From positions 1 through 51,115 of the forward strand of contig CAKOGP040002169.1 in assembly GCA_933822405.4 (NCBI GenBank): a DNA stretch of 51,115 bases, in the 5' to 3' direction. A program made the position numbers and the translations under genes. This DNA comes from Cylindrotheca closterium. Its lineage: Eukaryota; Bacillariophyta; Bacillariophyceae; Bacillariales; Bacillariaceae. The stretch's first letter is position 1; each line of letters begins with the position of its first letter. Positions 11,690 to 20,279 of this stretch are shown here, in pieces. The notes beneath the pieces are model-generated. The model ran no database searches. It was not told where the DNA came from and worked only from the letters and a program-made list of their open reading frames with translations.

Positions 11690-12570
11690 TGCACTATCTC
11701 CGAGTTTATTAGTCTTTTTTTGAACGCATGGGGGTACGTTCTTATCCGCTTTTCATGACGGTGGTCTTGTCTGCTTTCATCCCCCTCTATGGACTATCTC
11801 CGAGTTCTTCAGATATTGCTCCAACGCAGGAGAAAGTCCGTCCTTATCCGCTTTCCATGACGGCGGTCTTGTCGACTTTTTGGAATTTGCGCAATAATTC
11901 AACTTTGCCATGAGTGAGTCAGTAGGATGTTCCATCAACAGATCCCACCTAATTTGGAGGTCAAATTGATTCTTTTCGGACCTCTCTGTGGGCAACGCTG
12001 GAAGGCTACCACCAATGCTACCACCAGCTATGGCCTCTTCGATCAGTTTCGTCATCAATGCGCGATCGTGATCATATGGTCCACGATCACCAAAGCAAAA
12101 GCGAGTGCAGTCAGTCACCCTATAATGTTGTGTATGGAGGGGTATGGAAGCTTTGTATACCCGTAAAATGGGAACGCCGAAGGACCTGACAACTGGTTCG
12201 GCTGCTTCGTTGTAGATTCCAGTTTCATTTTCAACTGACAGTTTGATAGCACTGTCTCTTAAGGTTCTTGTGCTTCGCCGTCTTATACATTTGGACATCC
12301 GACCAGCTGTCCCAGTGCCCTTTTTTGGAGTGCTGAGCATAGGACTCCTTCCACCAAAGAGTAGGGACAGAGGCTAGAGATTTGCTCGTCTTCCGAGCAC
12401 ATCCTTGACCATCGGGGATCTCGTCGAAGCAATCCACAAGAGGGAGAGACGTCTTGTATTTGCTAGAGACAGCCTTTCAACACAAGCCTGTACAGATTTT
12501 CATCATGTCTTGACACCTTCAGGGTATGACTCATCGCATGTCAATAGTTCTTACAGCCCCATCACGCATG
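11690..12570. pseudogene. PC-esterase/TBL-like copy A, broken and partly inverted
   Basis: Minus-strand remnant of the family represented intact at 25457-26776. The C-terminal half is readable at 11777-12240 (including a DCTRFC version of the DxxH motif). A second frame at about 12240-12394 carries the KTSKSLASVPTLWW segment, so there is at least one frameshift near 12240. The N-terminal GDS-motif segment is present only on the opposite (plus) strand at about 12447-12565, where it reads LVFARDSLST instead of LVFAGDSLSA. A piece of the gene has therefore been inverted, with a breakpoint between about 12395 and 12447. The 3' end is also partly duplicated in tandem: 11693-11775 resembles 11793-11876. 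Clearly non-functional. Confidence 0.85.
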
Positions 12571-12674
12571 AAAAAATGCATCATTTTTTGTGTCGTCTTC
12601 GACTTCTTCGACCGTAGAGGTCAGTGCAAAAATGATACTGATACCGGTACCTGTTGGAAGTCGTACAGATGACT

Positions 12675-12973
12675 CCCCTGAGTCAGATAGTGACGAGTCT
12701 AAACCGTCATACATCAACCGTGAGAGTATGGAGAACCAGTCATGGGCAGATGCTGTTCGTAAGATGAACAATTGAATTACAGTAGTTAAAACTGTGTAGA
12801 GAGTTTTTGGGATGACCAAAAGCGTGAGTTTGCTTTGGTCATTCAAAAACTCTTATCCCAACTAAAGCAAGTTTTATTGACGACTTTAAGGTTCATAGTA
12901 TTAGGACTACGTTATGCCAAACAACTGAAGACTAAGTGTCTCAGAGTATCGTAGGGTCTTTTATTATCTAACA
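12675..12973. repeat. long direct repeat, left copy (about 299 bp)
   Basis: Nearly identical to 17122-17425 in the same orientation, with a few substitutions and a 5-bp gap. It ends ...TCTAACA. LTR-like in arrangement, but no primer-binding site follows it and no polypurine tract precedes the right copy, so I do not call it an LTR. It begins inside a short reading frame (PESDSDESKPSYINRE...) that stops at 12773-12775. Confidence 0.85.
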
Positions 12974-13039
12974 TAAAAGTTTTTGAAAATATATACATTT
13001 TCTCATATCTGAACAACAATCGCTACATTTCAACGGTAC

Positions 13040-13339
13040 ATGACCAAGAAGAGCAAGAACGAGCTTGCTCAAGACTTGAAAGAAATAGAGTCAAAGGTCC
13101 ATAAGTTGATAATAGACCTCGGCAAGGAGAGGAGCGACGAAAGCATCACATTGAAAATCAGTGATAAAGTATTGATAAAGAAGCCTAAGAAAGGGCAGGA
13201 AACGATTGGAATAATCGAATCGTTTGAAAAGAAGTTTGTCACAGTAAAGACGGCAACACAAACGATCAAGAGAATCCCACAGAACTTGAAGAAAGCGAAA
13301 TTGAAGAAGAAGAAGAAAAAAGATCTGGAATCGCCATGA
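13040..13339 (+). CDS. basic 99-aa ORF in the island
   Basis: ATG-started frame; Lys-rich, with a helical N-terminus and a central segment (SDKVLIKKPKKGQETIG, then VTVKTATQTIKRIPQNLKK) resembling small SH3-like folds seen at the end of some integrases. This similarity is by eye only. Its TGA overlaps the ATG of the next frame (ATGA at 13337-13340). Function unknown. Confidence 0.4.
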   Translation: MTKKSKNELAQDLKEIESKVHKLIIDLGKERSDESITLKISDKVLIKKPKKGQETIGIIESFEKKFVTVKTATQTIKRIPQNLKKAKLKKKKKKDLESP

Positions 13340-14595
13340 GCTCTATGGGATACAGATGGACTACGGTAAAGGGGCTCAAGCAATTGAAGGCGCCCGAGTC
13401 GGAGGAAGACGGAACATAGCAAGACCTCGAGGACTTCTTGATAAGCCTGACAGACACAGTAATCATCAGGTGGGCGGACGGAGGTGATGTGGGCTACATT
13501 CTGGAAGAAAAGGCGGAGCCTGAGATAAAGGAGCCTGACCCATTAACGGCTGCAGAAGAGGCAGACCCCAGAAAGGTCAAAGCGTACGATCCGTTGATGG
13601 ACAAGTACAAAGATTGGACGGATGCTTTTTGGACTAAGACAATTGCTATGTTTCAGTTAATCATGAGCAACGTGACTACCACAATGAGAAACAAGATCAA
13701 ATCGACTGATGGCCATCTGGCCGAATACAGCGTCGTCGTTCCTCGCGGGCGGCCTCTTTTTGCTGCCGTGTCCGAACAAGAACTGAAAGCTGGCGAGTCA
13801 ATCATTGTACAACGTATTGTTCAAGATGCTTCACCAAGCGCATTCAAAAATACAGCAACGGCCTGGCTTAGTGTGTTGGGCACACGAGTGCAGATGGGAC
13901 AAACGACATTTGCTGCAGCTTCTGGTCTTGTGAGCCGTTCTTACGCCAACCTTGTTTCGGTTAGCCCTGCCACAGTCGACGGCAATGACAAGCAAAGTGC
14001 CAAAATTTGTTTCCCACCAGATCCTGTTTGTGCGCGGTTGGCAATGTGTCTCATGGATGATAGTTGGTCCATGGCTCTTTCAAAAGACACGACTCTGAAT
14101 GGAAGACCAAAAGTATGGTGGGTACAGAAGATGAAGGACCTGTTTTCAGACCATTTTTGTTCACCGGAAAAGGGAGACTTTGGGGAAGTCATGGTGGCTT
14201 TGTGTTTTTTGTTCTGTGCGGATATTGTCCGAGGTAGTTTGAAGGACAATAAGGACTACACTACTTTCTCAGTACCACTAAATGATTGGATCAAATGTCT
14301 AATCAATAGGGGTCGTAGTGGTGATGATGGTGACAACGGTGACGACATGATGACTCAAAATAACGATTGCCAGGTCCATTTCAGTGCCATCCAAGTCTGT
14401 CGTAATTATGCCCGTGCGTATGATGACTCGTGGTCTTTACTTCAGAATGAAGTGTTCGTGGAAAACATGTACAAAACGGGTGTGGGATTTTATGTGTTTG
14501 CAGGTTGCAGTGTCATTGATGTTGTATTTGCATTGCAAATATCAGTGGCTATCGAAGATAGCCAACTGGCGCCTGCCGCCTGGTTTCTTCCGTGA
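13337..14595 (+). pseudogene. interrupted gene, possible REase-like protein
   Basis: An ATG at 13337 opens a frame that continues to 14595 (419 codons before the final stop) but is interrupted by TAG at 13417-13419. Sequence on both sides reads as one protein (EESEEDGT-like acidic residues, stop, then QDLEDFLISLTD). The C-terminal half has DPVCARLAMCLM and, further on, EKGDFGEVMVALCFLFCAD. These patterns recall the nuclease domain that accompanies P-loop NTPases in large eukaryotic Crinkler-related families. That link is from memory of motif shape and is tentative. The last 25 codons overlap hairpins at 14526-14564. Premature stop suggests decay, unless TAG is read through. Confidence 0.45.
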
Positions 14596-14900
14596 GGGAT
14601 TCTTTCTTGGTGTGACTCTGGTGGGTTGTGGTGTGAAGCTGGTCTTTTGGATTGCGCGCGAAGCGTGCGGTTCCAAAAGGCCAGTCTTTGATATTCCGCG
14701 AAGCGGAATATCAAAGACTTGCTTGCCTACTAGGCCTTACAGAGACGTAGAATGCGTCGATGTAAGGCCCAACAGGGATGTGGAGGGAGGGAAAGAAAGA
14801 AATAAACCTTATTTCTTGACGTATACTCGCACACAAGTTCGATAAACTGATCGGACTTGGTGTTGCTGAGCAATGCTATTGTGACGGTCGTTCGACCGTC
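14526..14900. repeat. cluster of six hairpins, several with C-GAA-G loops
   Basis: Stems seen: 14526-14540 (6 bp), 14546-14564 (8 bp, GAA loop), 14641-14682 (about 19 bp, imperfect with T/C exchanges that would be G-U pairs in RNA, GAA loop), 14683-14719 (17 bp perfect, GAA loop), 14733-14769 (9 bp outer stem plus a 4-bp inner stem) and 14883-14900 (8 bp, TT loop). The two long ones carry GCGAAGC at 14658-14664 and 14698-14704, the sequence known for an exceptionally stable DNA mini-hairpin. Confidence 0.8.
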
Positions 14901-14906
14901 GTCAGT

Positions 14907-15608
14907 ATGATGAAAGGAATCAATCCAATGATTCGTTCTCGAGCTTTCGTCTACGTTAGACAGCACCAAGAAAAGGCGACGTCACCGCCACTCGCTCATC
15001 CTCATCAAAAAAGTACCAATACGTTCCGATGTTTGTGTTTCTGTCCAAAATCTGCGAGCATCGAATGTGACAAGATGAAAGCAAAATTCGAAGCGGTGGA
15101 AGGTGGTAGCGAGCTTGGTGCCCTTTGCCTCTTGGTAGTGTTTGGTTCATCTGTCAAGTCAAAAGATGGAGACTATACTTTGAAACCAGATTGCGTCAAG
15201 AATCTTGAAGAGGGAATGGCAGTATCCAAAGTGCTGCGGATACCAACCAATGACATATTTGGATTGACAGAAGCATTCTGGGAGTTGACAGGAGTTCAAG
15301 ATGAAATGTCAGAAGTTCTTGCTTCTCACAGCTTTTTGGGTGCCCATCGAGAAGCTGATAGCGAGACCACCACGAATAACTTTACAGGGCAAGTCTTGCG
15401 ACTCCGCCCAAAATTAAAGACAAAAAAAGCAGCAGAAACGCAAGGCATTGTAAGGAAAACAGATGAAGTGACTGGCTATTTGGACAAGTTGCTTGCAGGT
15501 CTAGATGACATCGTTAGAGGACAACCATCAGATGGAGAGAAAGAGAAGCAAAAGAAACGAAAGGCAACTGAAGAAAAGACAACCAAAATACAAAAGCCTC
15601 GCATCTGA
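14907..15608 (+). CDS. hypothetical protein, 233 aa, in the island
   Basis: ATG-started frame directly after the hairpin cluster. The middle part (about residues 55-150) looks globular. The C-terminus is Lys-rich and disordered (GEKEKQKKRKATEEK...), ending in a possible nuclear-localisation-like cluster. No family recognised. The coding look of the C-terminal two thirds is better than that of the first 50 residues, so the true start may be the ATG at 15075 (MKAKFEAVEGG). Confidence 0.4.
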   Translation: MMKGINPMIRSRAFVYVRQHQEKATSPPLAHPHQKSTNTFRCLCFCPKSASIECDKMKAKFEAVEGGSELGALCLLVVFGSSVKSKDGDYTLKPDCVKNLEEGMAVSKVLRIPTNDIFGLTEAFWELTGVQDEMSEVLASHSFLGAHREADSETTTNNFTGQVLRLRPKLKTKKAAETQGIVRKTDEVTGYLDKLLAGLDDIVRGQPSDGEKEKQKKRKATEEKTTKIQKPRI

Positions 15609-15611
15609 TAT

Positions 15612-16069
15612 TGAGGAGAAAGTCACTATTGTTGGAGCTTACCATTGTTCCAGATATTTCTGTGCACATTTACATTAGAATTCATGAATGTGCCACAAAA
15701 CAGTGATAACCACATGACGCTATATAGCTATGATGCATTATGAATAAAAATCTTGTTTGATAGTTGTGGAATGTTTGTTGGATTGGGCCAATTTTTTTCT
15801 GTTTGGTAATAATACTAGCTACTAGTGTGGGAAATTGCAGGGGAGGGATTGGTCAAATTGATCAAACTATGGGCAGTCCAAAATTGCATAACAACAAACC
15901 ACCTACACACCAACAAACCATGACAGTGTCACCACTACTACAATGGACCCCCCTTAGGCCAAAAAGTTCGGGCGATTTGGATTCTTCGTCAAAAAAGTCA
16001 CGATCAGAAACGAAACACACCGAAACATAATGACAATGGCTCCACTTTACGGCATTATTCGTACTACTG
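15612..16069. other. spacer in the island, nothing recognised
   Basis: AT-rich between the 233-aa frame and the nuclease remnant. No convincing gene, and no strong repeat beyond short ACTAGTAGCTAG-type palindromes near 15819. Confidence 0.4.
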
Positions 16070-16844
16070 ATGGGTATTAACGATCAAAATAACTTGCTTT
16101 GGAAGTCTTCCAAGGTAGAATTTCTTACTATTATCTATTTATTGGAGCAACATCACCGCCTCCGTCGATACAACAATCATACCACAAGGATCCGTCCAAG
16201 AATCTCAATTGATATATCTCTGCTCGGATATCTCTTTTTGAGGAAATCAATCTTGTGTCCAGCTAGAACAGTCTTCATTGTTGCAACATTCTTTGCAGAG
16301 AGAGTGGATGTGATCCTAGATGCGGACTGTCCAGTTCGCCATCATTCGAAAAGGGCCCATCAAGATGGTGTTGCAAGAAGACACCTTATGGAGAACCGGG
16401 CAACCCTAGCAAATCTGATCAACCATCCCAATCCAACCAATGCAGTTCTAGCGCAAAAGGAGAAATTGATAAAACAGAATCAGCAGCAGAGAGGTCCTCC
16501 CCCGGACTCCATTGACAAAATTGATGATTTGGTGAAGTCTTTTGCAAGCACGAATGGAAGCAGCATAGTGCTTCAAAAGTCTTTATGGCAAGCGGGATCC
16601 AGCCATCGCAAAGTGTGCAACTGATGGCAATGTTGATGCAATCTTGTCGGGTGACTCTGATTTTGTAATTTACGTGGGCGGAGGTGTACCTGATGGATGT
16701 GGCGACATCATGCTACGGAATCCAACATTGGGCAAGCGCAACACGCATCTGGAAAGCCTTGAGATTGGGGCCGGGCAGAAGAAGGTTGTAAAATATATGT
16801 ATGAGATTCTAAAACCGAAATTGGTGTCAAGAGTTGTCACTTGA
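16070..16844 (+). pseudogene. XPG/FEN1-like nuclease, frameshifted
   Basis: Starts with MGI, as XPG-family proteins do. An N-region-like part follows: RISIDISLLGYLF (an Asp expected to bind metal), then VDVILDADCPVRHHSKRA, matching the usual D..P..HHSKR pattern. The I-region is in the next frame: QADPAIAKCATDGNVDAI followed by LSGDSDFVIYVGGG, which carries the EAD-like and DSD metal-binding motifs. The two frames join exactly if one G is removed from the GGG run at 16594-16596, so a single-base insertion breaks the gene. XPG-family enzymes cut branched or flap DNA; what this one did in the island is unknown. Confidence 0.65.
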
Positions 16845-17121
16845 GTACAAAGGTCTAGGGAAAGAGCTACGTGATCGATGGAATATGAGGTGTCAGCCCT
16901 CATTTGATTCCCAATCAATCAAGCTCACAATCTGAACAGAATCCTAAATGGATATGAATTGATAGAGTAATAGTACTGATGTATGGTTTGCTATAGTATA
17001 GATAGATGGTTATCGATACAGGAGCTAATACCCTAGCCGCCAAAGATCTTATTTCAGGAGAGAATCAAGAACTAGGGGCGTTGAGGCACCCACAGCTAGT
17101 TGTATTCTCATATTTCTGACA

Positions 17122-17425
17122 CCCCTGAGTCAGATAGTGATGAGTCTAAACCGTCATACATCAACCGTGAGAGTATGGAGAACCAGTCATGGGCAGATGC
17201 TGTTCGTAAGATGAACAATTGAATTACAGTAGTTAAAACTGTGTAGAGAGTTTTTGGGATGACCAAAAGCGTGAGTTTGCTTTGATCATTCGAAACTCTT
17301 ATCCCAACTAAAGCAAGTTTTATTGACGACTTTAAGGTTCATACTGGTAGTATTAGGACTACGTTACGCCGAACAACTGAAGACTAAGTGCCTCAGAGTA
17401 TCATAGGGTCTTTTATTATCTAACA
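17122..17425. repeat. long direct repeat, right copy (about 304 bp)
   Basis: Matches 12675-12973. It shares the start CCCCTGAGTCAGATAGTGA and the end TTTTATTATCTAACA. The only clear gaps are 5 extra bases near 17346 and a 2-base loss near 17292. After it the sequence passes into GGTACCTGGTA, unlike the bases following the left copy. Confidence 0.85.
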
Positions 17426-17832
17426 GGTACCTGGTATGCAGTTACCGAGTTTCAAAAACAACATGAAAATGAGTCATCGGTCATAGTTGACTTGTTTCAT
17501 CGCTGGTCAATTGACTTCCGGTTTCATTTTCATACATAAACGATGAAAGGTTAAGTGAGTTCCTTACAGCATTTGTACACACAGCAGTTGAAACAGTTGA
17601 ATCCGCTTTCAATACATGCTAGCTCCATGACAAAAATATGCTAGCTACTAGTAGTAGCTAGTACAAAAAGAATAACCTATTCCATCGCAGAAAGTACAAG
17701 TCCAGAATTCCGCATCGATACAGGAATCTTTCACTTGACAGAGAAGGGATGCCGGGCACCAAATCCCAATGTTGACAAGAGTTCGGAATCCGCAAAAGGA
17801 TGAGAAGATTCAACAGTCAATTTCTCGCAACT
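17426..17832. other. intergenic, no gene seen
   Basis: The 3' flank of the glycosyltransferase gene on the minus strand. It contains a CTAGCTACTAGTAGTAGCTAG palindromic patch near 17641-17661. No coding frame of interest. Confidence 0.4.
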
Positions 17833-19155
17833 CTATTGTAACTGCCCCATTGCGGTAGTAGGATTCAAAGGGAACCCAACATCGCCCAGAAAATAGCGCA
17901 ACTTCTCCACACCTACATCCTTTGCGAATCCTTGAATCCAAGGTCGAATGTCGTCGCCCTTACCTTCCTTGATTTTGCGGCCGCTCTTTCCATTCAGTCT
18001 GATCAATTTTTGCGTTCGGTTGATCCAAACGCGATAATCCGAAGGTCGTTGGTAGCCCTCCACGGATCCTAAATAGTGTCCCACATACATGAGGTCCCGC
18101 CGATTGCCCCAAACACCCAAACAGCCGCGAAACATCTTGTGCGTGGAAATGGTTTTCCATTTCAGTTGGGTCATGTTCAAGTGGGAAACGTCGACTATGG
18201 ACTTTCCAATCAATCCACGCCCGGCATGTCGGAATCGAAGAGTGACCAGGCGATAGGGATCAATACCAGAGGGGACGTCCTTAAGCACTGCCCTCGTAGG
18301 GCTTTCATAGGAAGTGTATTCTATTCGACCCATTGAAGTGCAATTATGAAACCACTTTTCGGGAGTCTTGTCCGTGATTCCGGTGGATGGGTCTCGGGCA
18401 TGGACACGCTTGATCAAGTTCAACGCAGCACCAGGTTCTAGAAGCCTGTCCGTAACATTGGGCACATTAGCCGAGTCCAAAGACAAATATTCGTCCGTAT
18501 CAATGACAACCGTCCATGTGCGGTTATGTTGTTGCAAATGACCCAAACAGGCGTGGTAAAACATGTTCTGCCCAGAGTGAAATCTCTTGCCTGCATCCGA
18601 TATTCTCATGTATTCTCGGTGGATATCTTTTGTCATAAAGTCTGTTTCGTTAGCCCAGTATTCCACATGGATCCGATCTTTCCACTTATCGAAAATAGGT
18701 TTCGGGTCCAGTTGACTCTTGGGATCTCGGAAGAATACCAGATAGCGCAGTGGCAAAACGTGATAATGATATGCAATCCATTCACCGAGCTGTTGATAAT
18801 CATCCATCCAAATTAGGCAAGAGGAGAAGGAATCACCAAATGGCTCTTGTGAAGCGTCGTATGAGGTCCACGATGGTTCAGCTTGTTTTTGCTGTTGTTG
18901 GTTGGTGGGGATGTCGGATGCATTCTGTACTCTAGACACTAGGGGGTTTTCAAAAGTGGGCGTTATCTCCCGGTCCTGGTTCTCTAGTAATAATGTGCGT
19001 GATTCATGGTTCTTGGTTTCCGCCAACCGAGGGAGAACAAATTCTTGGTTGTTTCCATCATCTGTCAAAAGGACCCTCGATGCTTTTCGAAGGCTGTTCC
19101 AGCATCCTATGATCATCAGTGAAACAACGACAGCAAATTTTTTGTTTTGAGACAT
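17833..19155 (-). CDS. glycosyltransferase family 92-like type II membrane protein
   Basis: Single exon, 440 aa. A short basic N-terminus is followed by a membrane anchor (FAVVVSLMIIGCW, residues 8-20), a low-complexity stem with Gln/Lys, then a globular domain from about residue 105. This domain has FSSCLIWMDDYQQLGEWIAY, LRYLVFFRDPKS and VVIDTDEYLSL (DxD at about residue 216), the order seen in family-92/DUF23-type glycosyltransferases. Predicted to act in the Golgi on glycans; the donor and acceptor cannot be told. The ATG at 19155 is the first in frame and directly precedes the anchor. Intact, with two broken esterase-like copies within 2.4 kb on its 5' side. Confidence 0.75.
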   Translation of the reverse strand: MSQNKKFAVVVSLMIIGCWNSLRKASRVLLTDDGNNQEFVLPRLAETKNHESRTLLLENQDREITPTFENPLVSRVQNASDIPTNQQQQKQAEPSWTSYDASQEPFGDSFSSCLIWMDDYQQLGEWIAYHYHVLPLRYLVFFRDPKSQLDPKPIFDKWKDRIHVEYWANETDFMTKDIHREYMRISDAGKRFHSGQNMFYHACLGHLQQHNRTWTVVIDTDEYLSLDSANVPNVTDRLLEPGAALNLIKRVHARDPSTGITDKTPEKWFHNCTSMGRIEYTSYESPTRAVLKDVPSGIDPYRLVTLRFRHAGRGLIGKSIVDVSHLNMTQLKWKTISTHKMFRGCLGVWGNRRDLMYVGHYLGSVEGYQRPSDYRVWINRTQKLIRLNGKSGRKIKEGKGDDIRPWIQGFAKDVGVEKLRYFLGDVGFPLNPTTAMGQLQ

Positions 19156-19667
19156 TATTCACTGTAGGTAGTGCACATTGGTGTGATTCGAGAGTGCGGG
19201 TGGGTTTGAAGTTTATTCTCGTTTTTTGTTATTCACTCTCAAGGAAGTCCAATTCGTCATTTCTTGACTTGAGAATTTTGAGAATAGAACAGGGAACAGC
19301 AACAGTGAACAGCCATCGTCGTGTGATCAGCCCCGTCTGTCAGTCGCACGTAAACGAACAAAGTCCCGAAACTGTACAGTAAAGTAGTGTACAAGTAGTG
19401 CGCTGAACTGACGTCAGATTTTCGAATTTAGATTGAATAAATCGAATGATCTGGCTACTGTAGATACTAGAGTAGAGGGTTCATTACTGGCGTCGGCACT
19501 GACTGGCTGGCACTGCTTCTCTTCGGGATATCAACTCTTCAACGCCAATGGCATTTTTGCCATGAACTAGTTACGGCTTCCTACTTCCAGCTCTCTTCTA
19601 GTTGTAACTGCGCCTGTAAAGCGTATGCGCCTTCGGCGTCTTGCTCGCTCGTCAGTAGGGTACACAA
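19156..19667. other. intergenic, no gene seen
   Basis: Presumed 5' flank of the glycosyltransferase gene. It contains a small hairpin GCGCCTTCGGCG (19627-19638), whose complementary strand has a GAA loop like the hairpins at 14.6 kb. No coding frame supported. Confidence 0.4.
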
Positions 19668-20150
19668 TCAGCAAAACCCACCTATGTTGGAGGTCAAATT
19701 GATTCTTTTCGGGTCTTTCTTTGGGCAACGTTGGAAGTCTACCACCAGATATGGCCTCTTCGATTTTTTTTTTTAAGAAGTATTGACCTGTGAGGAGTCA
19801 TATCCTGATCCTTTCAAGGTATCTTGCAGATCCTTGCACGGGTGTGCTGAAAGGCTGTCGCCGGCAAATACAAGCGTTCTTCCACGAAATGTCGAAAGGA
19901 ATGACCGTGGATCAAATGAATTCACCTGACAAGTTGAATCATGAGTATCATGTTCCCAATATAGTTTTGGGCAGCTATAAGCCAACGATTTCTTCCCTCC
20001 ATTGGAAGTAGCGTTTTCATTTTCTGTTTGCCATTGCACACCTTGGTTCTCTGCTCCTTGCAAGTGGTCAAAACATGACAGAGAGCTTGTCTTTTCGCTA
20101 CTGGAGCCATTCGAAACGGAAGTAGTAAAGGGGTGGAGCTTGTTTTGCTC
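19668..20150 (-). pseudogene. PC-esterase/TBL-like copy C, internally deleted
   Basis: The N-terminal part (about 19778-20130) is almost identical to the intact gene at 25457-26776, including LVFAGDSLSAHPCK. It is joined through a T-run (about 19764-19775) directly to a C-terminal piece (19668-19765). About 640 bp of the middle are missing compared with the intact copy. The signal-peptide region is replaced by unrelated sequence. A further short middle fragment of the family (about 20205-20252) lies between this copy and copy B. Confidence 0.85.
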
Positions 20151-20279
20151 ATCGTTCCTTGTGGGAAACATGAAAAAGTCACAAGGGACTTTCGCATATT
20201 TCCGCCGTCTTATACCTTTGGATAGCCGACCAGCTATCCCAGCGTCCCTTTTACATGGAGTATCGCTGTATTTTTAAGA

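Larger units (their letters stand above)
12675..17425. mobile_element. direct-repeat-bounded island with nuclease-like remnants
   Basis: A 4.7-kb block bounded by the two 300-bp direct repeats. Inside, in order and all on the plus strand, are a basic 99-aa ORF, a 420-codon frame broken by TAG, a cluster of stable hairpins, a 233-aa ORF and a frameshifted XPG/FEN1-like nuclease. No reverse transcriptase, integrase or transposase was recognised. It may be an unfamiliar mobile element, a decayed retroelement, or a segment caught between two unrelated copies of a repeat. No target-site duplication was found outside the repeats. Confidence 0.5.

Noticed and set aside
12675..17425. LTR retrotransposon
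   Set aside because: The direct repeats look LTR-like and end in CA, but no primer-binding site, polypurine tract, target duplication or RT/integrase motif was seen.
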